A stretch of 64,000 nucleotides of DNA from Lunularia cruciata (GCA_948567375.1 OX419762.1:1927001-1991000); one strand, 5' to 3'; shown: positions 46,616-56,639, numbered from the stretch's first letter. Numbers and translations are program-made. Notes: generated from the letters alone by a model not told the origin.

Positions 46616-47500
46616 TAAAAGAAAAAAAATAGAGAACTAAAACATAACATATAAGATAAATGGTGTTAAACCTATTTATGTTAAATTGGTTTTACAGACT
46701 CTAAGATATTGTATTATTGTATGATAATTTTTTTATACAAAATTTGAGATATAAAAATTATATGTTTGTACAAAGTATCCAAGGAAGCATCATTTAAAGC
46801 GATTATTTCATGTAGATTACACCAATCAATGTTCTCTCTAGAGCTAAGCGATAGATAAATGCCAGCTAAAGTAGAATATAATTTAAGAAATTGAAAAAAT
46901 ATCCTTTGATGTTTATTATGCATTCCTCTTACAAATGTCACACGCTATATTTTTTTCTTTATATAACTCTGCTCACTGCACATCTAAAGAAGAGGTAATA
47001 ATCTCCTCCGAAATATGGGTGAAATATGTAACTACAACATTAACTATTATCACTTGATTATCTCTTGACTTTGTTCCATACCATTATACTTAGAGATCTT
47101 TGTTGCACTACTCGCTACCCATCTAGAAGACGGATAATCCTTTGATGTTTATTATGCATTCCTTTACAAATATGTCACATGGTATTTTTTTATTGCTTTA
47201 TATAACTCTGTTCACTGCTTATCTAAAGAAGGGGTAATCACCTCCTCCAATGGGTGAAACATAACTATGAGATTCGCCAGTATCACTTGGTTACTCAAAC
47301 TATATACTAGTTTGCATTAACTCGTGTCTGCATCTGCAAAACATATCAATACAATCTTCGTTACAATGGAAAACACTCTCTTCAAATAAATATTAATTTT
47401 CTCATACCACAGTAAACACGCCCACCAAGTACATATTCATTTTCCTAGCATGGCAAACAGTATATCTCTTTTGACGTCGTACAATCTGATATCACAGTTT
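46616..47500. repeat. AT-rich stretch with a 140-bp direct duplication
   Basis: The block from ATCCTTTGATGTTTATTATG through ATAACTCTG(C/T)TCACTGC to AGAGGTAAT(A/C) at 46901-47035 recurs at 47137-47270 (offset 236 bp). Parts resemble the body of a decayed minus-strand L-element (47060-47135: ACTTAGAGATCTTTG..GCACTACTCGCTACCCATC). No gene was seen. Confidence 0.65.
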
Positions 47501-47538
47501 CTATTTTCCTATCTTGTTTTGAGACTTCGAACTTGTAC

Positions 47539-47552
47539 AGAGAGAGAGAGAG
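47539..47552. repeat. (AG)7 microsatellite
   Basis: A perfect AG run. GA/CT runs often occur near plant promoters, and this one lies 160 bp upstream of a small hydrophobic ORF. Confidence 0.85.
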
Positions 47553-47713
47553 TAGTGCACAAAGAACTGAAATCTTCAGAGATTGGATCTTGGAATTTGT
47601 AGGTTAGATCAAAGTTATATTCGATGCGACAACAACTTCTAAACCTTTCGAGTAATCTTATAAACATCGACGACTTTCTTTTAATTGGCTCTCCGTGGGT
47701 TTGATTTCCCAGC

Positions 47714-47866
47714 ATGACGTCACTATCGAACACGATAATAAGTTTTGCATGGTGGTATGTCTTAGGGTCCGCAGTAGTGTTTAGTTGGGGGATAATCTAT
47801 TTCGGGACCCGTTGGCTTTGCCTTGTTTACATGCTATTACAAGATTTTGCTATGTGTTCTCTATAA
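47714..47866 (+). CDS. Small hydrophobic ORF, possible truncated membrane-anchor exon
   Basis: A 50-codon ORF reads MTSLSNTIISFAWWYVLGSA followed by a second hydrophobic run (VVFSWGIIYFGTRWLCLVYM). The pattern of a short polar start, hydrophobic anchor and aromatic-basic end is that of P450 N-termini, but no proline-rich hinge follows and the sequence is not similar to the adjacent P450s. The ORF ends at CTCTATAA, and that TATA-like text partly matches the TATA region of P450 copies 2 and 3. It may therefore be chance coding in promoter DNA. Confidence 0.2.
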   Translation: MTSLSNTIISFAWWYVLGSAVVFSWGIIYFGTRWLCLVYMLLQDFAMCSL

Positions 47867-47904
47867 AGAGGGAGAAGTTCTCTATATCCATGAAGAGAGT
47901 AAAA

Positions 47905-48066
47905 GTAAACCGTGTATGAAAGCGAGAAGGATGGAAAGAACCCATCAAGCAGCACAAGGATGTGACAAAAGAGATGAAAAGGTGAAACAAAAGAGGTAAC
48001 AATGAGGTTATGAGAAATCTGGTACACCGGTATGAGAAATCTGCTACTGCACCAAAGGTATAAAGA
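47905..48066 (-). mobile_element. L-element 3' tail fragment in the P450-1 leader
   Basis: Minus-strand tail with AGCGAGAAGGATGG, CCCATCAAGCAGCACAAGG and a short duplicated block (ATGAGAAATCTG twice). Homology to the P450 copies 2/3 leader resumes right after it, at about 48067, so it inserted between promoter and leader. Confidence 0.7.
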
Positions 48067-48081
48067 GAGGTCCATGCATTC

Positions 48082-48162
48082 ATGAATGTACGTTACATTC
48101 ATTTGTCAGTTACAAGAAGGTTTCTCCGTACAAATCCAACGATCAAGTCTAACGCAGAGAAC
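48082..48162 (+). promoter_or_regulatory. Former uORF, now in frame with P450-1
   Basis: ATG-AAT-GTA-CGT-TAC-ATT-CAT (MNVRYIH) matches the uORFs of copies 2 and 3, but the following stop TAG is replaced here by TTG and the frame stays open to the P450 start at 48163. The leader would either add 27 residues or be bypassed by leaky scanning. Confidence 0.6.
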
Positions 48163-49943
48163 ATGAACCCGCTTAATATCTCTCCGAGCTACTATCAAGT
48201 GCCCTCGTCATGGAGTTCTCTGGATCTGTCGCAAGGGTTTCCTTACACCGTTGCCATTACAGCTGCGTGTGTGCTGTGTCTTACGTACCGTCTGTTGAGA
48301 TTGAATTCAACTTTCAAGAGAGGATACAATCTTCCACCCGGACTTCCATCACTCCCAGTGATCGGAAATATGCTTAACTTGAAGGGAGGCGAAGCAGCCG
48401 AACAGTGGTGGAAGATATCTCAAGCACAGGGATGGCCCATCATGACTTTCAAATTCACGAACCTGCGTTTCGCTATAGTGAGCAGCCCAGCCGTAGTAAA
48501 GGAGATGTTGATCACCAAAGGCAGTATCTTCAATTCAAGAGACAGTCAAAATTTCCATGCCAGGGGTCTGAGAGAGAGCGCCGACGGCCACTCTCAGACA
48601 GGTGCACTGTTCACACCGCATGGTTCGGCATGGAAAATCACCAGGAAACTGATGGTGGCTGGACAGTCTCAGTTCATGAAGGTGAAGGGAGATAAGTACA
48701 TAATGGATGTACTGTTACCACGACTGTATGAGGAAATCGATGCTGAAACATCTATCAATGCTCGCACAAGAATTTGCAAGAACATGGTGGTGAGTACACT
48801 GATGGTATTCGTTTTCGGACCTGGAGCAGAGAAGTACGCGAATGAGATTGTGCCTCTGAATGATAAACTATTTTCAACTATTGACTGGAACCACGCCATA
48901 GAGTTGTTCGTTCCTTTTGTCGGGCGGCAAATGTCCTGGTTATACTACAAGCTTGTGCAGAGAAGAGTAATAAGTCGGCAACATGCGCTGTACGAGAGGA
49001 TTATTGCCGAACGTGGCGTCAAGTAAGTCCGTAGTTAAGACCACCGCTGCATCTGCCTGTTGTTTTTTATTCTTCACAAGAATAAAGCATTTAAATAGCT
49101 ACTACGTGCATACAAGCCCAACTGTCCCGCATAGATTCTGTGTGATCAAGTTGTAGGCTTTAAAGATTGATCAAGCGACATACTGATACAACTTGGGTGG
49201 ACAATTAGCACCAGAATTGATCGTTGTAACATTGACCGTGTTTCAGGTACAATCAGGAAAGACAATGGTCTCTCTGTGATATGGTTGAAATTGCGGAGCG
49301 GGATGGTGAGATAAACCATTACCAAGCTCTCGGAATATACGAAGAAGTATTTTTTGGTGGTCAGGATACGACTGTCTTCCCCATGGAGGGATTGCTGAAA
49401 ATATTCGTACAAAATCCTGAAATTTTGTTCAAGGCCCAGCAGGAGATGGACGATGTGCTTGGCCAAAGCAGCCAATTGAAGTACGAGGATTTGCAGAGGC
49501 TACCCTACTTCCAGGGAGTTATTAAGGAGGGTTTAAGGCTGCATCGCAGTATTCCCATGCTAATTCCCCACACTGCCGAGGAAGATGCTACCCTCGGAAA
49601 TTTTGACGTGCCCAAGAATATGATGGTGCTTGTGAATTTGTGGGGACTGGCTCATGACGAAGCCTTGTTTCCGGATCCTCATGTTGTGAAACCTGAAAGA
49701 CATTTGGAGGGAGAAACAAATTTCACTGGAAATGACTGCAAGTACATTGTGTTCGGTGTTGGACCGCGAATCTGTCCCGGGCAACAATTAGCAATCTTCA
49801 TGTTGTATATAATTGTAGGTAGTCTTGTGCAGAGGTATAATATAGTCACAAAAGATTTCAAAGCTCAGAGGGAATCTGGCACTTTCTACAAGGAACAGGC
49901 ATTATGTCTGAACTTGGTTAAAAGAGGTTCGTCTAGACGATAA
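48163..49943 (+). CDS. Cytochrome P450, tandem copy 1 (A-type)
   Basis: This gene has two exons, 48163-49022 and 49247-49943. The intron (49023-49246, 224 bp, GTAAGT..TTTCAG) is in phase 2, and the product is 518 residues. The sequence shows a membrane anchor (about 28-47), a proline-rich hinge LPPGLPSLPVIGN (57-69), the C-helix WxxxR (W157-R161), the I-helix GGQDTT (324-329), ExxR (E381, R384), PERH (a PERF variant) and the haem loop FGVGPRICPG with Cys463. It is thus a complete ER-anchored monooxygenase needing a P450 reductase; the substrate is unknown. The text around the ExxR and PERF motifs resembles the CYP71 clan. The start at 48163 is conserved in all three copies. An in-frame ATG at 48082 would add 27 residues that are a uORF in the other copies. 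The promoter is disrupted by L-element tails, so expression may have changed. Confidence 0.92.
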
Positions 49944-50760
49944 ATTATGTGCACACTGCAGATTCTACAACAGATCCATATCTAAACTGAATTACTTAGA
50001 CATTTGATATGCAATAATGTATCCCAGGATTTCCAATAAATTCATGGCAAATGTTATTTGTCTCAATGCTTATTGAGGTGATGGTTGTTAGAGTCGACCT
50101 TCGCGGTTTTTACATTGGTGACATACTAATAGTGAGAATGAACGAGCAATGACTCCTTACAGTAATTGTTGTGTCGCGAGTGTTAGCCTTCTTAAAGATG
50201 ATGTCACCTACATGGATTGAAAAAGAATTTGATATGTTGCTACAATGGGATTCAGTGATTTACCATTTAGCTTGAAGCAGCACAATCCTCACAAGATTTG
50301 ATGTCCGTGACAGTTTTATTTGAGGAGATGATTTTGCGTAATCTAGATCTGATGTCACCTCGCTAGGTACTTTTGAAGAGAAATGCTTGTTTTTCTTGAA
50401 CTGAGAAATTCACCGAATTCACATGCCAGGCGTTTGTAAATCATGCCATTCTTTGCACTTAGGTAGATCAAGACATTGACCGAATCTACGCTTTCAGAAC
50501 AGATCTGCCCATCACACTGACCATGCCTATTCTTCTCCTCGGACAGAAGAAAATACATAGAACTAAGCGTAATATTTGATGTTTGTGTTAATTTTTTATT
50601 TATATATATTATGAATAAAAATTTCATTTTTTTTTTAAATATTATAAAATCAAATACCAAATCAAATTAAAGGCATTGAAGAATAAAATGTGAATTGTTT
50701 GCAAAATAAGAAAAGTGAGAAGGACAAGAAGGACCATAGAACAAGAAAGAAAGTAAAAGG
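49944..50760 (+). other. 3' flank of P450 unit 1
   Basis: Collinear with 60663-61460 downstream of copy 2, with scattered substitutions (shared blocks AATTATGTGCACACTGCAG, CATGGCAAATGTTATTTGTC, GAACAGATCTGCCCATCACA). No gene was seen. It ends where an L-element copy starts at about 50765. Confidence 0.75.
50035..50040 (+). terminator. Polyadenylation signal, P450-1
   Basis: AATAAA lies 92 bp after the stop codon, in a 3' flank conserved with copy 2. Confidence 0.5.
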
Positions 50761-50764
50761 CAGA

Positions 50765-51578
50765 TCACATAGGAAAAACAAAGGATGGGAAGAACCCATC
50801 AAGCAGTACATGGGAGAGACAAAAAGGATGACATGGGGCTAATGCACAATAGAGTCTATATGAGAAATCTGCCCTACCGCACCTAAGATATCTGAGCTAT
50901 GCAAGTCATACGGTCTACACACAATTGGAACATCCAAAGAAACATCACCTAATGTGATTGCTCTCGTATGGATTGCACCAGCCACTGCCCTCTATAGAAC
51001 AATGTACACACGCTGTCTAAAATATGCTACAAAGTATGAGAGTGAAAGTGGTACCCCTTACGCCTAACATGATAAGCTCTTGTGCACTCCTTGACAAATG
51101 TGTCAAATGCCGTGTCCATCGCTCCATATAACTCCAAGGCTAGAGGAACAAAGAGGTGACCTCGCTGCATGCCCCTATACTTGGAGACCTTGCGACCTGC
51201 TACTGCACTCGCCGCCCATCAGGGGGATGGGTAATCACTCCCTCCAAAACTGTATCCTGCATAGGGTCCGTAACCACGACATCTTCTACTGTCACTTGAT
51301 CATCTTGGACCAAGTATAAGTCTGCCCTGACATGTGTCGTCTGCAAAGCATACAAACTCTTCCTCCAAGCCAAGTATCCACTCTCTCATGCCATAGCAAA
51401 CACTATGTCCCTAATGGAATCATGGGTAACTATCCTTTGTCCTCCAAAATGACATCGTGTCATGTGGACCGCTGCTGCATCTAATGTAGAACCATACTCA
51501 CAAGTGAGTAACGAAGATGCAGATGAGTGGACCAAACCTAGATGAAACCTCATCGCTGTAGAGAAAGTAGTTGGTGCG
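50765..51578 (-). mobile_element. L-element copy, 5'-truncated
   Basis: Minus-strand copy from the 3' tail (50765-50885, both stem-loops) through the nuclease-like domain (about 51480-50990) to a truncated upstream end (about 51578). The nuclease text (GGQRIVTHDSIRDIVFAMA and RADLYLV-type blocks) is split by frameshifts and in worse shape than at 21235-21771. It interrupts the P450-1 3' flank. Confidence 0.75.
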
Positions 51579-51623
51579 ACACAAGAACACAAGAAAGATA
51601 AGAAGACTCTATCGTGAAATGTC

Positions 51624-51661
51624 CATCGCCTTTTGTGTTACATGTAACACAAAAGGCGATG
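51624..51661. repeat. Perfect 38-bp palindrome
   Basis: 51624-51642 is the exact reverse complement of 51643-51661, with no loop (CATCGCCTTTTGTGTTACA and its complement). Neighbouring copies of the same flank have only a single GGCGA-type word, so this is an inverted duplication private to this site. Confidence 0.95.
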
Positions 51662-51667
51662 ACATAG

Positions 51668-51762
51668 AACGCAAGAAGAAGAAGGAGGAAGACCCAATCA
51701 AACAACACGCACAAGGGAGAAACAAAAGAGGCAAAATGGGATTAAGCCCCAATAGTATCCGA
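51668..51762 (-). mobile_element. L-element 3' tail fragment
   Basis: Minus-strand tail: GGAGGAAGACCCAATCAAAC, then AGGCAAAATGGGATTAAGCC, CCAATAG. Confidence 0.65.
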
Positions 51763-52235
51763 TTCAATCTCTTTAGCACATGGGAAAGCACATCACACAT
51801 ACACGAATAAAACATAAACGTACAAGATGAATAAAACATCAACCGTATACAAGTAAAATATAAATAAAACATAACAAGAAAATAGAAGGGGCCATATAAA
51901 ACTGCACGAGGATAGAACAAGGCTAAACCCTTGAAGTGTAAATCGTTTGCAAAATAAGAAAAGTGAGAAAGACGACCGTTATCGTGAAAGGCGAACAAGA
52001 AGGATCAAAACACACGAAGGACCATAGAACACAAGAAGGATGAGAAGACTATCGCAAAAGCCAACGACATGGAACGTAAGAAGAAGATGAATAAAACATC
52101 AACCATATACAAGTAAAAATTAAAATATTAATAAAAATTAACAAGAAAATTGAAAACAGCTATGTAAAACATCGGACCCATCCAACTGCTCATCCAACTG
52201 CTCGAGGATAGAACAAGCCTAAACCCCAATTGGGT
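51763..52235. repeat. Duplicated P450 3' flank
   Basis: The block AAGATGAATAAAACATC..CAAGTAAAAT..ACTGC(A/T)CGAGGATAGAACAAG at about 51823-51935 recurs at about 52085-52225 and corresponds to a single block after copy 2 (about 61556-61675). A second block (GTTTGCAAAATAAGAAAAGTG) occurs at 50698 and 51948. The unit 1 flank has thus been internally duplicated around the L-element insertions. Confidence 0.75.
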
Positions 52236-52239
52236 AGAT

Positions 52240-53050
52240 GTCCTTATGGATGATAGAGTATAGCTACACACAAGGGCATAAGAGATATAGTGTTTGTAAC
52301 GGTACAAGAAAGTGGATTCCTTACTTGGAAGGAATGTTTTTATTCTTTACAAATGATATATGTAAGAGTAGATTTATATTTGGTTCAAGATGATCAAGTG
52401 ATAGTGGTAGATGTTATGGTTACTTACCCTATTTACTTCATTAGGATACAGTTTTGGAGAGAATGATTACTCATCCTCTTGGATGGGTGGCGAGAAGAGC
52501 AGCAACACGCAAGGTCTCCAAATATTGAGGTATGCAACAAGGTCACCTTTTTGTTCTTATGGCCTTGGAATTATATAGAGCTGGGGACATGGAGTTTGAT
52601 ATATTTGTCAAGGAGTGCATGAGCTTTATCATATTAGATGCCAAGGGATACTTTTCTCACTCTCATACTTGGTAATATACTTTAGATATAATACTTTAGA
52701 TACTTTAGATATAATAATGGATACATGTTAATGTATCCATTATTATACAAAGAATATTGGTTGATGCAATCTATAAAAGAATAATCATTCTAGGTGATGT
52801 TTCTATTGATTTGATAATAATTTATATATTTTATAATTTATATAACTCAAATATTTTAGGTGCTATACAATAAATTGTTCATAGAGACACTATTGTGACT
52901 AGTTTGCACATCTTACAATTTGTATAGCTCAAAAATCTTAAGTGTTATATGGCATATTTCTCATGAAGGCAGTATTGGGGCTAGCCGCATTTTACCTCCT
53001 TTATCTCTCCTTGTACGATTTGACGGGGTCTTCCAACCCTTCTCATCTTT
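52240..53050 (+). mobile_element. L-element copy, 5'-truncated and decayed
   Basis: Plus-strand copy collinear with 45080-45740: the nuclease region (near 52260-52690, strongly mutated), then the 3' tail with GGGGCTAGCCGC and GACGGGGTCTTCCAACCC. Its nuclease region contains the hairpin at 52710-52747. Confidence 0.7.
52710..52747. repeat. Perfect hairpin, 17-bp arms
   Basis: 52710-52726 is complementary to 52731-52747 with a 4-base loop (GTTA). The parent L-element sequence (compare 45497-45535) has only one arm, and the left side also shows repeated ACTTTAGATA words, so the second arm is a local inverted duplication. Confidence 0.95.
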
Positions 53051-53170
53051 GTTGTGTAAAAAAAATAAACAAATGATCGGTAGAAAACATCTTGTCTTGC
53101 TGACCACCTTTATGACGAAATGTGTGGCCATGCCGACAATGGGTGATCCACGGAAAGTGGTTCTGCCACG
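53051..53170. repeat. End of P450 tandem unit 1
   Basis: The GATCGGTAGAAAA..CATCTTGTCTTG..TGTGGCCA(T/G)GCCGACA..GTGATCCAC..GGTTCTGCC block matches 61685-61775 at the unit 2/3 junction. Similarity ends at TCTGCC (53162-53167). Confidence 0.7.
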
Positions 53171-54120
53171 CAGTCCCTTTGAGTTCACACAAGGTGTAAC
53201 GTGATCGTTTCTCATTTGCCCCGCCTCAAGCAGTGCGCACATTAACTGCTCTGCCATATCAACGTCCGCAGAGACAGAAGAAGGAGACACCGCTTGTCAA
53301 GTGACGCGTTTACAACACGCCAGTGTCGACCCTCCTATAGTGGCCAAGCGCAACAGGTTTCCTACTATTATTGGCAGTCATCCCTATTGGCACGTCCTTG
53401 GCAGTCGCTACTCCGCCCACGTTATAAGTAAATGGGATAAAACTTGACATGAGAGGTCATTCCATCGCAGCAAGTTCCTTGAACAATTCATCACGAAGAA
53501 AATCATAAGGTGCACATTTTTATTTGCCATCGTATCGAAATTTATCAACATGTTTATCTCTGTAGCGAAAGTTAATTGACCATGCGACTTAATTAGATTT
53601 AGCCTCAATCTGAAATTTCTGAAATTATGATCAGAATGCCCCGTAAAACAAGTAGCCCATTAAAACGACAAGTTTAGACTAACGATAAATTGAGACTAAT
53701 CGAGCCTAAAATTGAGTGATAACTAATTCCAGTTTTCTCGGTGAAGTTTCAAGTGATCTTGGAATCTAATAACGAAATCCAAAACGTGACAATAAGAAAT
53801 AAAAGTGATAACACATTGATATAGAAAACCACGTGAGGATCAATTCTGTTCACTGAAAATGGACGTAAAATTCACTGAAAATGGACGTAATGCCAGCCTG
53901 TTTATCAATTCTGGAGTGTACCATTTTAATTGTGGGCTATGACCGATTGAAACGTTCGTTTTATAATACTTTAAAATACGTTCTAAAGTACTCTATATTA
54001 AAAAAACGTTTAGCAATAAGTATATTTCTATAAGTCTAACCTCTCTATTTTGAATATTGGTTTCTTTTTTGGCAATTTGAACACGAGATGATGGACATGC
54101 TTGTATTGCAATGCATACAC
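53171..54120. other. No gene recognised; 22-bp duplication
   Basis: The sequence is not repeated elsewhere in the window. A perfect 22-bp unit (TTCACTGAAAATGGACGTAA plus AA) starts at 53849 and 53871. No domain or RNA gene was seen. Confidence 0.5.
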
Positions 54121-54480
54121 TTTGTGCGTTTAGCGTTGAACTTCTGCTTCTTCAAACACGGGACCAAAATATTCCCCGTGATCCCGTTTCTTACTCCCCT
54201 TCTACGACACGATGAACTCGATTGCAAACTACATGAACACTTTGTGCGTTTAGCCTTGAGCTTCTGCTTCTTCAAATCCGGGACCAAAATATTCCCCGTG
54301 ATCCCGTTTCTTACTCCCCTTCTACGACACGATGAACTCGATTGCAAACTACATGAACACTTTGTGCGTTTAGCCTTGAGCTTCTGCTTCTTCAAACACG
54401 GGACCAAAATATTCCCCATGATCCCCTTTCTTACTCCCCTTCTACGACACGATGAACTGGTTTGCAAACTACATGAAAAT
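54121..54480. repeat. 120-bp tandem repeat, three units, open on both strands
   Basis: Units start at 54121, 54241 and 54361 with an exact period of 120 bp and only a few substitutions per pair. The period is a multiple of three and no stops occur, so ORFs run through on the plus strand (54088-54534, 148 codons; LTPLLRHDELDCKLHE each unit) and on the minus strand (54488-54045, 147 codons; CSLQSSSSCRRRGVRNG each unit). The minus-strand product is Ser/Arg/Lys-rich. Neither is recognised. The open frames are probably a by-product of the repeat. Confidence 0.9.
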
Positions 54481-54670
54481 GAATGCAAACCACAGTCCTC
54501 AATAGAGTTGACACCATCAACAATATTATTATGAATTTTGCATCAATTCTTGCTTACTTGTTAGTTAAAACTTGTCAATTAAGAAAAACTTATTAAAACA
54601 TTAAAAACGTTTTAAAATGTTCGTTTAAAATGTTCACAATCTTAAAAAGAACGTTTCCATAGCTCAGCTA

Positions 54671-56625
54671 TCAAGACACCAGAATCCTTCGATTAGTATC
54701 GAGCTCCTCAGCCAATGGTTTGAGAAAACGGCGTGCTACAGGAGTTGAATCCCTCAGAAGCAGATCCGTGAGAACCAACCCAGGGGACAGATTGTGCACT
54801 CCAATGCTAGAAATTCCTTTTCCAGCCCCACCAAAAAGATCCACATATGCCAAACCCACCAGTTCCTCCTCATTCCTTTTCCCGTTCACAGAATACTAGC
54901 AGATTCTATTTCATTCTTACCGAGAACTCTCATCTCAGAGTTTCATTGCTGTCTCACTAAACTTACTCCGAACAAGAATTGTAATGACCGCAGCAAAGGA
55001 CCATGCAGATGCGAACCGTCATCTGCTACCGAGCGTCATGGACATTAGCTTGAATAAGCTGGGGAGCTAAGTAATTGCATGGTTGCGGGGGGCCTGCAGC
55101 TTTCAGTTCTTCGGAGAGAGATTCAGTAAGTTGTGTTGAGGCAATTTTCGTTGCCTCATGAGTTTATGCAGAACTAGTGAATTTACCTCACCACTGGGTG
55201 AACCCCATGTTGAATATGTGGTAGCTTGGCATATCTGTTGTTGATTGATCACGCATTGGCTGCCCTACAGCACTAAAGAGATCCAATCACGTGGGTCCTA
55301 CTGACACGAATAATTTCTTCTGCTTCCACATTCGCGAGCAGCTCCTTCGATGTCACTCCACCTGCACAGTGAAGTGAAATGATGCTCCAAGTTGGTACAA
55401 TCACAGCTGAGACAGACATATCTCTATGCTACATTGTGTCGACCATGAAGCTTTTACTATGTCTTTCTCTGCAACAAGGGAAACTCAAACTCAATAATTA
55501 GTGTTTTCTTTTTACAGCTGTTCTGGTTGTTTATCAGGAGCGAATTAGGAGCGAATTCGTTCAAAGCTAAAGGTGATCACATACCAGCATTACTGAGCCA
55601 GCGGTCAATGGTGCCCAATTTAGCTGAAGGGAAACCCGCTAAATTTTTCACATCGGAAGGCTTTGACACATCGCAAACAACTCCTTCGACGGGTGCTGCA
55701 TGCATTCCACAACTTCTTGCAATTGCAGCGACTGCTTTGTTAAGCCTCGATTCGTCTCTTCCACAGATCACCACTCTGTCTTTTGCCTCCAGAAATTTCC
55801 AAGTTAGAGCAAATCCAAGGCCGCTGGTACCTCCCGTTACGACTATACCCAACCACTGCTTCTGGGACGTGTCCTACATCTTTTACATCCACCAGTGCAT
55901 CCGCACAAGAGGCTTCCAGAGGAATCCTGGAGGCAACACCTGCACAAAACTAAATCGAAGCGTTTCTAGAATCAACTTAACTCCCAAGAATTCACTGAAC
56001 TGAACTACAGGCTTGATTGATCCTGTTTCAAGGGAAACAGGCTCGATTCTCTTGATGTTTGGTAGCTTGAATTGTCACTGTCGTAAAATCTGAGCTTCAA
56101 ATTTACACGAAGATTTGAAAAAAATTGTGCCGTGGGACTATACATGCAGTGATCCCGTGTATTATTTGTCGAGGAAAAAGAGGATACATAAACCCTATGC
56201 ATTCACAGGCTTTTAATTCCTCCCAACGCCAGAGTCCTAAATTTGGCCGTCCACTTTTTCGAGCAGTAGAATAACCAGAACAGGAAGTCTCAGAACAAGT
56301 TCGAAGAGAAACTCTGGACTGGAAATTCTTTGAACTTGGGTTTAGAAAGGGAACGCTACGCAGGAGAACTTTTCTCGACTGCGGCAAAGAGATACTGCGT
56401 GAAGATGACAACCTATAACAAGACAAAGATGTGTCCCCGAGAACCTATAGCAGCTGCACACAAACTTGCGCTGCGGCGGCCCAAAGCTGGAAACTGATTT
56501 CGTTTCCTGCTGCTGACGACGAATGTCACGCCGAGCGGAGGGGACCCATTGCTGAAATGAGCCTCTCGGATTCCAAACCCATTTGAGCACAAGCTTCCAT
56601 TTTGAGCGAATTCGAGAACGTTCAA
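54671..56625 (-). pseudogene. NOL/NYC1-like chlorophyll b reductase pseudogene
   Basis: An SDR-family gene relic. On the minus strand the candidate exons are: a transit-peptide-like start (56625-56413, Ser/Arg-rich); 55939-55585 with TGGTSGLG (nucleotide-binding Gly-rich motif), VVICGRDESRLN and SNAG ending at a GTATGT donor; 55361-55187 with NVEAEEIIRVSRTHVIGSL then CCRAANA; 55154-55094 with EATKIASTQLTESLSEELKAAG; and 54806-54671 with GVHNLSPGLVLTDLLL, characteristic of NOL/NYC1. These enzymes convert chlorophyll b to 7-hydroxymethyl chlorophyll a in plastids. Defects are a one-base frameshift near 55849, stop codons at 55273-55275 (TAG) and 55249-55251 (TGA), a frameshift before the IFNM block, His in place of the catalytic Tyr of YxxxK, and a lost donor after the fourth exon. 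Confidence 0.75.
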
Positions 56626-56639
56626 GTTCGTTACATCAA

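Noticed and set aside
46057-46650. Open frame of 197 codons on the minus strand upstream of P450-1
   Set aside because: It spans two L-element tails and the split P450 promoter; the product is low-complexity Phe/Leu-rich text with no domain, so it is a chance ORF.
52961-53290. 109-codon minus-strand ORF at the end of P450 unit 1
   Set aside because: The homologous segment at 61.7 kb does not conserve the reading frame or peptide, so it is noncoding flank.
54045-54534. Protein-coding gene over the 120-bp repeats
   Set aside because: Both strands are open equally, and there is no recognised domain or clear start context. Kept as a repeat and as a finding, not as a CDS.
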